A DNA stretch of 64,000 nucleotides, from positions 4,102,033 through 4,166,032 of the forward strand of contig OX419345.1 in the NCBI GenBank assembly GCA_948470475.1. The letters are read 5' to 3'. Source of the DNA: Galaxea fascicularis (taxonomy: Eukaryota; Cnidaria; Anthozoa; Scleractinia; Euphylliidae). Each line of letters starts with the position of its first letter. The first letter of the stretch is position 1. Below the pieces are notes generated by a model. The model saw only the letters and a program-made list of their open reading frames with translations, ran no database searches and was not told the origin of the DNA. Made by a program: the position numbers and the translations under genes. Positions 39,759-51,076 of the stretch are shown one piece after another.

Positions 39759-42700
39759 TTAATTTTCGTTTATTTCTTCTTCACGCTTTTTCTTCCTTTT
39801 TCTCTCAATCGCTTCTTTTACATCCTCCACTTTGAATCCCAATTTGTTAGCTTGAGAGTTTAACTTGGCATTCTTGGGCAGGATACTCTTGGGCTCCAAA
39901 CTGCTCATCTCTTTGTTAGCTATTGCCTTTCCTTTATTCCTCACCATGAACAAGTTAAACTCCAGGTTACTAACGCGAGTAAACTTCTGCCTCGGAATTT
40001 TATCAATCTCAGCTAGAGTCAAACTGGCCAGGCTTTCGTGACAAAGCTTGTAGTTCTCGTGAGGTGGGTCATGGTAAATTACGCAGATACCCCCGGGTTG
40101 CCTGGAAAGATCCATTAAATTTTGAGGCCTAAGCCGGGGGGAGATTCCATACAGATAGAAAATCCCTCCAAAGTAGGCGTTTTTGTAGCGAGTTTCTTTC
40201 TTCTGCCAATCAGCCCAGATCTTGTCTACGAATGCGTGGTGCAAGAGGAATTCTGGGGCATTGGCTGATAGCTTGCTGCACATGGTACCACCTTTCCCGC
40301 CAATTCTGCAGTGCATGTTGTTGTGTAAGGTGTCGCGAAGCGTGGACTCGAATTCAGTGAACTTGTGATAAAAAATGCGAAGGCATTTGTGAATGGCAAT
40401 GCAGTCTGGTGGATTACCTATAGCGTGAAGGGGATAACAATTTAATGGCACAAGAGAAATCCTTTAATATATTGAGGGAGGAGGTGGAAACCAACTTTGC
40501 TTAAAAAAACTCACTACTTTCAGCTTTACCCGCCATTCACTGACGCTCTAGGCCGTGCCAGCATAAACGCATTTTTGTTTATATTTAAACAGTTTGACAT
40601 GACGCCTTTGAATCCGCACCAAAAAAAAAACATATCGCTGCTGTCTAACTATGTTTGACATGCAGGCCGGTGTGCCACCAACAGGTATGTTGTTGATGCA
40701 TTATACCGCATACGACAGGCCCTCGCCGTTTAATTTTGAAGAGTAAACGGTGTAGCTAACTGTTTATGCCTTTCCTAGGGATGGCAGGGTGGCTGATACT
40801 CAGTCCATTAATCCTGAAATGAGCCTTCACAAACTTATGTTATAAGGTTTTAACAATAATTAATTACTATTTGCGAAAATGATAGCACACATGAATCAGC
40901 AGATTACTGCGGATAGAACGTTGCCTCACCAGGCAAGTCAACTGCGTAATAAAATAGAGCGTTACCGTTAAAATTCCTCCTTAGGCATCCACCATTAGTA
41001 AGCGACCATTGGTGTTTCCCAAACGGTCCGCTATACACACAGCCGTCTCTACCCCCGTTGCTTCCAAACCCCCATGGCGCAGTGCTCCAGAAACTCATGA
41101 TCTGAAAGAGATGGAGGCAAAGAACCATTTTGTAATCAGAGTCAATAGGGTGTGTAATTTTCACATCATAGTTTACTGGTACTTTGAAAATGCATAACTT
41201 GAGTTGCAAGTAAAACGTCCCAAATTTCTCAGCCTACACATCTTACTGTACACTTTCATCTCTTTGAGGGTTGGTAATCAATCATAATTAATCAATCAAT
41301 CACTCACTCAACCTCACGCCCCCTCTCTCTCTCACTCACTCATACTCTCAATCAGTCTGTCATGTCATTCTTTCAGGCTTTCAGTCTTTTAGTGTGTCGA
41401 TCAGTTTGTCAGTCAGCACGTGTAACCCTTCCACTGGAGAAAAGTTTGCACTACTTTTTGACTTCAGGATTCCTCCCTTGAATCTATGAGTGAAATTATG
41501 TTTTCAAGTGACGAGTATGCTCAATTCCTAGATGTTGTTCGTCTTTTAACGTTGGGTGTGAATTTTGGTAACAGTATGCGAAATCGTACGAGTAAACCGG
41601 CACTCCAAAGACCAATCACTCCCTGAAAAAGGAGCAAGGACGTTACCTGATCCAGCCAGGGAGCCCCGGACCATAAACTCCAGTCCCAATAGGGTACCGT
41701 CACAATTGGGTCCACTTTGCGTAATATGTTCTCCATCTTCAGCAGATACCAGCGATGCCAGGCCAGAAATTGCCTGCTATTATGAATATTGTTAAACTGT
41801 TTGGTATGCTTAGTGACGAGATTCTGGTAATCTTGGCGAGTGGATGCCCTCTTCAGTGTGCTAACAAAGCGGTACCTAGAAGATTGAAAAACCTTCAATC
41901 AGTTTGTAGGAAAGGTACGAGCCACTCAGATAAACGTCTGCAGCATTCATGGATTCAGAACCCAACTAATTTTTGGACAGATAAAATTTTTGGACAGGAT
42001 AAAATTTATCGCTTATAACGATACACTATATGCTTTTTTTTATCGCTGTATCCCTCGCTTTGAAATGTTTTCACGTTAATGGTTGTTTAAACAAAACATT
42101 GGCAGCAGCAAACCTTTCGCTAGGCAGCATTCCGCTCCACTCCCGCCTGACCCGGCAAGGTTTGCCCAGTTTCCCGTCTCGACACACACGCCGCTGACCA
42201 AGATGATCATTTACCACGGATCCTTCCCTGCAACTTTGTGATAGTGTTCCTGGGTAAAAGAGATATTAAGAAAATAACAAATGTATCACGTAATAATCTG
42301 AAAACTGCATAAAGGCGTCAGTCAGATTTCCAGTGATCAGGTGTTGATGGGCACACCACGACACCTTTGTCACTGGACATGTTGTTCAAATGAGGAACCG
42401 CACGACTACATTAATGTTAGATGATGAACATGGAGAATTAAGTGCGCTCAGAATTAAGGAGCTTACAGAAACGAGGACGGCGACGACAACAAGACACACA
42501 CACACAAAAAAAGGTTTAATGAGCAGAAACAATGCTCTGCACTTGCGCATTACATTTTGTTACATTTCTTTGTCGTCCTTGAAAACGTGAGCGCATGACG
42601 GCAAAAGTTTATCTTTCTTTTTCCTTACTTTAAGAGTATACGTTATAATTTAGACCCTGGGTAGTTCGACAGCATTTTTCGTTTTAAACTCAAATTGACG

Positions 42701-43049
42701 TAATCGTGAAAGAGCTACAAAAACGGGAATCTATATTTCAGTTGAAAACACAGCCCGGTATGATCAGACGTTTTTGTTCAGTGCTACCGGCGTTCAGTGT
42801 CGTTGCTCAGCTTAATCAGTCCCCTATTTTCTGTATTTTATAAATGTTCGTAAGCTTTGTGAGAGAAAAAATGGCGCAAAAAACCGTTATAATACTGATT
42901 TCTTCTGCTAATAGTCTATCTAAAACCTTTAGGCCATACCCTCTATGACTAGCAAATGCAGAGCTTCAGTAAACGTGTTAAAACTACGTGCCACAACATG
43001 ATAAAAATAACTTGCCTGTTATTGCAAGCAGTAGGAGCAGGATTTTCAT
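39759..43049 (-). CDS. Secreted tyrosinase, type-3 copper oxidase (5 exons, complete)
   Basis: Exons on the minus strand: 43049-43016, 42249-42114, 41875-41647, 41101-40930 and 40417-39759. Phases agree throughout; they total 1230 nt, 409 residues. Intron 1 starts with a GC donor (ACAG|GCAAGT); the others are GT-AG. Residues 1-12 (MKILLLLLAITG) are a short signal peptide, followed by a small Cys-bearing segment. Copper site A is H80, H88 and H97 (FLAWHRWYLLKMENILR), followed by TVPYWDWS at 116-123. Copper site B is H222 and H226 (LHNNMHCRIGG) plus H250 (FLLHHAFVDKIWADWQ). All six ligands are present, so the enzyme should oxidise phenols to quinones, a route to melanin-like pigment or cross-linked matrix. 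The C-terminus ends in a Lys/Glu-rich tail and has no membrane anchor. It could equally act as a catechol oxidase; substrate cannot be read from the sequence. Confidence 0.9.
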
Positions 43050-43491
43050 TTTTTCTGTGGAAAGTGAAAAAGAAAAGCAGCCCATAAACATCCTCAACCT
43101 AACAGTAACTTTGTTCAGAGAGTAAGCAGTAAGATGAACAATATCCAAGTCTGAGCGAAACAAACAATGAAGAATACAAGACAAACTGAAATAGGTAAAT
43201 GTGGGAATCGATGTTGAGTACATGAGAAAATGTGTCTTTGAGTGATGTATACTGATGAAATGAATCATACATGAACTGCGGAAATGGAATCAAATGAAGA
43301 CTGTTCGTCTCTGAACGCAATTATATGCAATTGCGTAAAGAAGCCTGCAAAAAATTCAAGACTTCAATGTGTCTTTGTTACTGAACCCCTATTAATCAAC
43401 ATTGTCTAGAAGAAGATGAACTGCCGGCTCACGGTAACCAACTTAGGAATATTCAAACGCCCCTCTGCCGAGAATACGTTCTAATTTTGCA

Positions 43492-43781
43492 AAGTCCAGT
43501 TTACACGACAAGCGTTTTGGCACGGTCACGGCCCATTTGAATTTGGGACGGGTGTCTAGAATTTAAGGCCCGGCACCCCCGATTTTTGTCGTGATAATGG
43601 AAATGTTCTGATGGGCACGAGTATCCACACAGTCTCGGCCCGCCTACTTTTTTGAGCACTCGTGCGCAGAACATTTCCATTCACACGACAAAAATCGAGT
43701 ATGTCTGGCCTTAAATTTTAGAAAACCGTTCCAAATTGAAATAGGTACCGTGCAAAAACGCTTGTCGTGTAAACCGGGCTT
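43492..43781. mobile_element. Foldback MITE upstream of tyrosinase
   Basis: The left arm aagtccagtttacacgacaa and the right arm ttgtcgtgtaaaccgggctt are inverted copies. Pairing continues inward (gcgttttggcacggt; gatttttgtcgtg; gaaatgttctg with cagaacatttc). The element is about 290 bp with a central loop near 43625-43660. It starts about 440 bp upstream of the tyrosinase start codon and lies in the part missing from copy B, so its age relative to the duplication is unknown. Confidence 0.8.
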
Positions 43782-44244
43782 CAAGACATCATTTTCAAGG
43801 AGATCAGTAGAGTCCCATTTCATAGTTGCTGAATCTCGGAGATGGTCTGGTCGGAAAGAAGTAAAAGAAGGAGCAACAAGAGACGTGATTAATTAACGGT
43901 TGCGGGCAAATTGTTTACCTCTTTGCAAGTTTTAACAATGCATGTAAAATGATAGACTCATGAGGAACTTCGTAATAATGTGATATGGATTTCTGAGGGA
44001 GAATTAAATGAGTCTTTTCGTAGATCACAGTATTACGATAGCAGCAATGTGGGCTAGTACTGAAATCTTGAATATGGAATTTAGCCTGTCTACTGTCTGT
44101 CGCTGACTGCAAATGAACTCTTCGCATTAATATGTTAATAGTGTAGGTATCGATAGACAAAGGAGAGTGGTCGTCTTCATAGCGCTGGGTGTATGCTTAC
44201 GGTGTATTTTATTCGATTTGAAATAGGCGCTCCGCGCGCTCCCT

Positions 44245-46157
44245 AAAGTGATGTGCAATGAATATGAGTCTTTTTTAACGCTGTGTGATATGTACATTGC
44301 CAAACAAACACTGCAACTCCAACTTATTAGAGCTCAGTGCAGTGAGATTTAAGTTACAAACGATTGGAAGCATTTCAGTTGGCTCTTAAAATAAACTACA
44401 AGTTTAATAAATTGATGACTCAGAAATCCCCTGAAGACAAAAAGTAAAATTAAGTTAAAAATTAAAAACAAAATTAACTTGAAAGTTTTGTTCAGTTGAA
44501 TGCAGTTCGTGAATTTAAAGTTCACTGACTGTTTGTTTACTAAGAGAATTATTCGGTCGATTAAGTTCCTTCCTAATTCTGCACTCAGCTAGCCAACCGA
44601 TCCGCTTTGAAAACCTGTAAAAATAGTTCCTCTGAGTCAGGATTAAACAAGAAGTAATGGTGCTTACGCTGACAAAAGTTCCTTTTCCACTTTGTAGACG
44701 ACGCGTGCGAGAACCAACTCTCTACCAAGGAATTTATAGATGCTCTCTGAAAATGATATTTAAATTTCCTAGCGCTATTTGCTTTATGAGCGATGAGCTT
44801 TAATCCCTGGCATTTTAATTTCCATGACTATACACGCACCGTGCAGGGGGAGGGACCGGGGGAACCAGACCCCCCCCCCACTTTTGTGAAAAGAATAATA
44901 AATTTAGTAAAATACGCTTGCAAAACTAAAACGTAGTTGCGCGGGATTAATTAAAATGGTCGGCTACAGCTGGCCGACCTCGCGGGAAAAAAATCCAAAT
45001 TTACGATTGCTCCATTTTTAGAGTTAGCCCCTCCCCTCAACTCTGAAAGAGGGAGGTGCAACCCCCACACTTTAAAAACTGCTCCGCGAGCCCTGCTATG
45101 TCAATACTATCGTGAGACGTTTATTTCCAGTGGTTAAAATAAAACTGTGCCTGCCAATCTTCAAGTGTATATTAGGCCCTTGCTTAGCTTGAGCGAATAA
45201 ATGTCTAAGGGGGATCTCGGACCAGCGCCCGCCTTACCCTACTATCAGAGTTCATCTTTTTTTTTTTCGCGCGTGATGCTTCTTAGACCAGTTTACAAAT
45301 CGCTGGAAATGTGCTCAGTGCTACCCTTCTTATGAAGAGAGAAGAGCCTCCCTTCTTTAACCTCACTGAGGGGTCCGTTATCTTTTCTGCATCCTCGTTG
45401 AAGGTTAAGACTGAGATTCATGCTTCAGGCTTTGCCAAGGAAGAGTGTTCATTTTCTCTGACCCCTCTGACATCGGTCGACCTATGCAGTGGGCAAAATG
45501 TGTTTGGTTCTGTCCCCTTCTCAGGAGAGAAAAGCGTACTCTCTTATTTGCCCTACCAGGCCCATAGGGAAGGGAGTGCGACGGGAGAGTCCGCACCCCC
45601 CAACCGGCTGCGGAGTTCCACCTCCCTGGCCCACCTATGATGGGCCGATGGCTCAAACGAGAATTAAAAAACCAAAATAGCTGGCGTAGATTGAAAAATG
45701 AAGTTTAATCAAATGGTTCATCCGATTAACATAGCGGCTATACGAGCCTGCGTTGCATCCTTACACGAGGAGCGGGAAAGAGAAAGTGGAGGGGAAACTC
45801 CTTCCCGCTCCATTCCCCTCCCCCTTTCTCTCTCCCGTTCCTTCTTTTTTCATTTATTTGTTCAGGTCAATAAACGAAAAAGGAATAGAAGATCGCAACT
45901 ATGAGAGAAGAAATGCTTACTTTTGGGGGCAACAACCCTCTCCTGGATCTCTAACCCGATGGATGCCGTACAAGTAATTTTTTTGCAGAAGAAGCAACTA
46001 CTTAAGAAAAGTAAGTTAAAGAAACAGTAAAAGAAAAAAAGTCCCCGAATAGTACAAGAAATTGAAATTTCAGTTTGCTAAGGATTCAAGGGCAAGGAAA
46101 TATTAAATAAATAAATAAATAAATTCGAAGGGGGGCTTGGAGATACAAGAAGCCAAT
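44245..46157. other. Upstream part of duplication copy A; no gene seen
   Basis: It has a near-full match at 59919-61826. It contains a C-rich run near 44871, a T-rich run near 45258, the 45769-45841 hairpin and an AAAT microsatellite near 46107. The 109- and 83-codon frames at 45311-45656 overlap on opposite strands, lack domains and carry no splice context, so I call no gene. Confidence 0.5.
45769..45841. repeat. GA/CT-rich hairpin element, copy A
   Basis: ggagcgggaaagagaaag pairs with an inverted ctttctctctcccgttcc, giving a stem of about 28 bp with few mismatches. It is probably the core of a small inverted-repeat element. The same hairpin is in copy B at 61455-61527, so it predates the duplication. 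Confidence 0.6.
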
Positions 46158-46352
46158 CGTCGTTTTGTTTTAAATGAAATGTGAAATGAGGAAAATGTGT
46201 GTAAAGAGCTGCCATGAACAAAAATTCACAGGATTGGTTATTTCAGACGCTCTTGGGATTTCCGAAACCAGGGGCCCATTTCTCAAGGGTCCAGAAAAGA
46301 TTTGGCAACCCGGGATAGCCATAGCAAAATCCCCGACCTTATGATTACAGAT

Positions 46353-46595
46353 CAGGGCCCAGTTGTTCGAAAGCCGATTAACGCTAATCCAGGATTAAAA
46401 ATTAATCAAGGAGCTTATTTCTCTGTCCCCAAACGTTGTTCAATGCCGATATTCTGCAAAATTTTAGATTACAGAAATTCAATCCTGAAAAACGAAAAGC
46501 AGCGAAAACAACTTTCATCCAATACTTAAAAACTGCAACCCAAGTTTACGCTAATCCTGGATTATGTTAATCGGCTTTCGAACAACCGGGCCCTG
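46353..46595. mobile_element. MITE nested in the left arm of the foldback
   Basis: The left end cagggcccagttgttcgaaa and the right end tttcgaacaaccgggccctg are inverted repeats, followed inward by gccgattaacgctaatcc and its inverted match. The right foldback arm at the equivalent place (near 49805-49825) lacks it. It therefore inserted after the arms arose, or was removed from one arm. The ends match a widespread animal MITE type I recognise. Confidence 0.85.
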
Positions 46596-46827
46596 ACCTG
46601 TTTTATACACATCTTGTTAATGTGAACAGAGGGTCTCTTCATACAAAGAATTTCAGTTGTATTCACCTCTCGGTGTTTAGATACAGATTAATCAAAAATG
46701 GCGTTAAGGGCCCGAAAAGTTTCCGGGTCTTTCGAGAAACGGGTCCCAGGTGAGATCTAAAAATATGTCGACAGGGATTACCTCGAGAATAAGGTCTAAG
46801 TATTGTGGATTAACTATGTTACCTTTG

Positions 46828-47185
46828 ATACTCTCTTGGTAAAACGATCCGTTGTCGTTTCTTATCTACTTAAATGTAATGACAATGTACGGGGGGGGGG
46901 GGGGGTGGGAAAGGTAGGTACATGGAGAGTATTTGAAAGATGCCTTTTGTATAAAGCTTTTCAAAGGGGTGGGGAGTACGAAGATACTCCTTTCCTCTCC
47001 CCCTCTTCCCCCCCCCCCCCACCCCACCTAAAGAGATCCTTGATAAAACATTCTGTTGTCGTTTCTTGCTTAATTTAATGCAATAACATATAAGGAGAGT
47101 ATTTGAGTAGCCTTACGTATGAATGTTTTCAAAAGGGTGGGGAGTGCGAAGATTCTCTTTTCTTCCCCCCTCCACTTAGGAGAAC
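46828..47185. repeat. Tandem subrepeats in the left foldback arm, with G15 and C tracts
   Basis: Two blocks share taaaac-ttctgttgtcgtttctt, ggagagtatttga and ggtggggagt-cgaagat, about 200 bp apart. A G15 run sits at 46891-46905 and a C run near 47010-47022. The mirrored blocks in the right arm lie about 49225-49290 and 49375-49560. Confidence 0.7.
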
Positions 47186-48451
47186 TTGACGCTCAGGTTA
47201 ATTTCAAAGGCAAGTCATGACAACCATCATGCATAGCAAGCCGCTCTTTTAGGAGAAACAAAGAACTAAGACATTTCGTTTTTCACTGAAAGACAGACAA
47301 ACTTCAATAATAATTAAATTAAAACTGTTACTTGTTGCGCTCTTTTATTCAGCTTATTTCTAAAATATCTATCTAATGAGGTTTAAATTGTGTCGAAACA
47401 TCAACTCCTTCCTATTTTTCGTCTAACATCTACATGTGTTGTTCATTTCCGGTACGTCTTGTTCATCAGAAAATGTCCCTGCAATTGATGAGGAAGAGAC
47501 AGGAGGGAATATTAGTTGGTATTATGGGTAGTGGTTCATCACCGTTGCTAAATGGAAGTTCCATCGAAAAGGAAGCAGGGCGATAGCTCAAATTTGCCTA
47601 TTCATGCTTTTAATCTCTATTCCGAAAAAAACGTGATCGTTTAATTATGCAGAAATGCAAAACAAGCACATCCCATGATATCTTTTTGGAATTGTCACGT
47701 GCGATCCTTTGGTTCTGCGAGATATCTTTCCTTTGAATACATGCACTTAGGCTATAGGTGTTTTCTTTTTCAAATATGGGCAAAGTGACGTCATGATAAA
47801 ACTGAGTTAAACTTTATTTGAAGCCAGGCTGTTTAAGAAGACGGCGTTTCGAGAATATTCTATTTACTCACAAGCCAGCGGCCAGACTTACGACAGATAC
47901 GCGTTTGAAAGATGCGTTCGTAAGATGTTTGTGGCGGATTAAAATCGCCTTTAGTATGATTCAATTCCTTTGTATCGAACTCCGAAGAATATTCGCACCT
48001 AAACTGACTATGATGCATGCGGTATAGCTGTCAGCATTGTGATTTTCAAATGATTTGGTCGTAAATTTGGCCTCTGACTTGTGAGTGAATAGAATATTCT
48101 CGAAACGCCGTCTTCTTAAACAGCCTGGCTCCGAACAAAGTTTAACTCAGTTTTATCATGACGTCACTTTGCCCATATTTGGACAAGAAAACACCTGTAG
48201 CCTATAAGCACATGTATTTAAAGGAAAGATGTCTTGCAGAATCGAAAGATCGCACGTGACAATTCCAAAAAGATATTATGGGATGTACCTGTTTTGAATT
48301 TCTGCATAATTAAACGGTCACATTATTTATCTGAGTAGAAGTTAAAAGCAAGAATAGACAAATTTGAGCTGTCGTCCTCCCTCCTTTGCAATGAAACATG
48401 CGGTAGGACATGCATCTAGCAATGGTGATAAACCACTACCCATAATACTAT

Positions 48452-48464
48452 GTACTTATTGACG

Positions 48465-48496
<32 letters not shown>

Positions 48497-48511
48497 TCGA
48501 GGTCATGGCCG

Positions 48512-48549
<38 letters not shown>

Positions 48550-48598
48550 GAGAGCCAAATATTTTCCCGTCCGGCCCGACCTAACTCAGTCAATAAGC
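48452..48598. mobile_element. Hairpin MITE nested in the right foldback arm
   Basis: The inner arms gggccggacgggaaaatatt (from about 48474) and aatattttcccgtccggccc are perfect inverted copies. The outer ends cttattgacggagt and actcagtcaataag also pair, giving a near-complete 147-bp hairpin. The left foldback arm at the mirrored position (near 47525) lacks it, so the insertion is secondary. Confidence 0.85.
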
Positions 48599-48602
48599 AT
48601 TT

Positions 48603-48914
48603 TATCATATGGCCTCGTTAGACTCTTCATGAGCGCGTAAAAGGTAAAGTTTTTACAAAAAAGCGACTAATTTGCACATAAAATTGAGCTAATATGTTGT
48701 TTGTATTTGCTTCTGGTTGTAAAATAAACTTACATGGTTAGACGCAAAGAAATCCTCTAAAATCGCATCGCGCGGGGCCGTACGTGTTCCTAACAGGGCC
48801 GTGCGGCCTTTTCCGGCCCTGCTCGCGCAAATGCGTACGGCCCTCATACGGGGATTTTCTCAATAGTTTTAGATTGAAAGCGCGCGCGGGGCCGTACGGG
48901 TTATATGATAACAA
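48603..48914. mobile_element. Second small element nested beside the hairpin MITE
   Basis: It has ttatcatatggcc at the left and an inverted ggttatatgataa at the right. The interior is rich in ggccgtacg and gcgcgcg motifs. The left foldback arm lacks this stretch too. It may be a separate element, or one composite insertion together with 48452-48598. Confidence 0.6.
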
Positions 48915-50003
48915 CTAATATTCCCTCCTGTCTCTTCCTCATCAATTGCAGGGACATTTTCTGATGAACAAGACGTACCGGAAATGAACAACACATGTAG
49001 ATGTTAGATGCAAAAAAGGAAGGAGTTAATGTTTCGACACAATCTAACCTTCATTAGATAAAGATTTTAGAAAAAGCTGAATAAAAGAGTGCTACAGTTA
49101 ACAGGTTTAATTTAATTATCAAGTAAGTCTGGCTTTCAGTGAAAAACGAAATGTCTTGGTTTCTCCTAAAAGAGCGGCTTGCTATGCATGATGGTTGTCA
49201 TGACTTGCCTTTGAAATTAACCTGAGCGTCACGTTCTCCTAAGGGGAGGGGGGAAGAAAAGAGAATCTCCTTACTTTCCACCCTTTTGAAAAGCTTCATA
49301 CCTAAGGCTAGTCTACAACACTCTCATTATGCTTACCTCCCCTGTACATTGTTATTGCATTAAATTAAATACGAAACGACAACAGAACTTTTTATCAAGA
49401 AGGTTGTGAGGAGGGGGAGGGGGGTGGGGGAGGAAAGGAGTATCTTTGTACTCCCCACCCCTTTGAAAAGCTTTAAACTCAAGGCTTCTTTCAAATACTC
49501 TCCTTATACCTACCTCCCCGTGCATTGTAGTACGTAAGAAACGAAAACAGAACGTTTCACCAAGAGAGTATGAAGGGTAACAGAGTTAATCCCCAATATA
49601 GACCTTATTCTCGAGGTAATCCCTGTCGACATATTTTTATATCACTCCTGAGACCCGTTTCTCGAAAGACCAGGAAACTTTTCGGGCCCTTAACGGCCAT
49701 TTTTGATTAATCTGTATCTAAAACCGAGAGGTGAATACGCCTGAAATTCCTTGTATGAAGAGAACCTCTGTTCACATTAAGAAGATGTGTATAAACTGAA
49801 ACAGCTCTGATCTGCAATCAGCAGGTTTGAGATTTTGCTATGGCTATCCGGTTGCGAAATCCTTTCCAGACCTTTCAGAAACGGGCCCCTGTTTTCGGGA
49901 ATCCCAAATGTCGGTCTGAAATAACCAATCCTGTGAATTTTTGCTCACTGAGCTCTTTACACGCATTTTCCTCATTTCATATTTCATTTAAAACAAAACG
50001 ACG

Positions 50004-50475
50004 AACTAAAACTCTCTCTCCAAAATATTTTTTTTTCGGTTAAGGAGAATCCGTTTAGAAACGATATTATTGCAGCCGCAGGGTTACGTGAAGGGCGACT
50101 GTGCGCCTGCATGTACCTCGCACAGTGGCTTTCTATAACGAACGTTTCGAACCTGCGCGCATGCGTAGGAGAGAGCAGCATTTGCCCACACAACGTACAA
50201 ACGCGCGTGGTAACACTATTCTTTAAGTCCCGCAAGGGAAAAGAAAAAAGGAATCCACCACAAATACGAGCAACAGGCGGACAAAAGATTTGTTTTGAGG
50301 TTATTTACATTGTATTGGAAATGTGCTCAGTGCTACTTTTCTTATGGTTAGTCTTGCTAACCAAAATGCGCTTTTTTTTTTTTACCAGTTCATGCCATTT
50401 GTCCACGAGAAATCGTTGCATAGCAGTTTTACACCATGCCATAGAAATGCGAGATTCGTGCAGGGCCTCAGGCTC
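50004..50475. other. Spacer between foldback and hairpin; no gene seen
   Basis: A 122-codon plus-strand frame (50111-50479) crosses into the hairpin at 50476 and has no recognisable domain. A segment near 50313-50345 (ggaaatgtgctcagtgctac) is a short third copy of a motif in both duplication copies (45304 and 60961). Confidence 0.4.
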
Positions 50476-50523
50476 GTGAATATTGGTGAATATTCCCCGA
50501 GACGAATATTCACCAATATTCAC
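50476..50523. mobile_element. Short hairpin element, gtgaatattggtgaatattc
   Basis: gtgaatattggtgaatattc and gaatattcaccaatattcac form a perfect 20-bp stem around an 8-base loop, followed by ctcgccttcggcga, itself a small hairpin. I recognise the motif from coral repeats. It is probably a fragment of a larger inverted-repeat element. Confidence 0.6.
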
Positions 50524-51076
50524 CTCGCCTTCGGCGAATAATTGTTAAGTAAAGCACCAATCCGAGAGACAAGGCCAGACCGCAACACCGGGAACTATGT
50601 ACCCCTACTCTTTTCGATAAGTGTGTGGGTTATTTAACATCCCCTGCTAACCACGTAACACTGAAGATACAGGAGATGGGGCCTACAGTTTATAGTCCTT
50701 ATCCGAGAAGACTTGAACGTCTAACCATTTGCAGACTTGTTTCGGTTTGTAAGTCATTTATCCGGCTAGGCTGTACAAAATAAGGGTTTTACTATCATCT
50801 CATTCATAGATAGTTTGAAAGACTTAAAATACAGAACGCGTCACGTTAAGCCGAAAATGGTCGTGTTACCTTCGCTGCTATTTTTAAAAGGCTTTTAGTC
50901 TTGCGGATAGGATTTCAAACATACGCGTAACTCGATAGCACCATGACGTTTTTTTTTTACAGGACCAACGCTGTACAAGGCGCTAGTTGCACCAGCTTTC
51001 AGTGAAGTTTAAGCTGCAAACACGGTGAAATAATATTACTCAGATCTGCTCCCTGTGACTTTAACTGCCCACAAAA

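Larger units (their letters stand above)
40910..46157. repeat. Segmental duplication, copy A
   Basis: Matches 58925-61826 in the same orientation at high identity. The left boundary is at ctgcggatag (40910 and 58925), the right boundary at gaagccaat (46157 and 61826). It covers tyrosinase exons 1-4 and the region upstream of the start codon. Copy B lacks A positions 41826-44244 (2419 bp). Confidence 0.9.
46158..50003. mobile_element. 3.85-kb foldback element with tandem subrepeats in each arm
   Basis: The left end cgtcgttttgttttaaatga is the inverted match of the right end (49984-50003). Pairing continues through about 1.7 kb per arm: ccaatcctgtgaattttt near 49925 mirrors 46210-46240, and the innermost segment before 47868 mirrors the one after 48084. 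The loop is about 215 bp (47868-48084). Each arm contains two related blocks of about 200 bp (roughly 46828-47020 and 47035-47185 on the left) with G/C-rich tracts and the motif gtggggagt. Long inverted repeats with internal tandem repeats are typical of Foldback elements. No transposase frame is visible, so it is non-autonomous. No target duplication is obvious at the ends. Confidence 0.85.

Noticed and set aside
45311..45656. 109-codon plus-strand and 83-codon minus-strand frames in duplication copy A
   Set aside because: They lie on opposite strands over the same bases, and the frames are altered in copy B (61121-61407), so there is no coding constraint.
46803..47078. 91-codon plus-strand frame with poly-Gly and poly-Pro
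   Set aside because: Arises from G15 and C homopolymers in the foldback arm.
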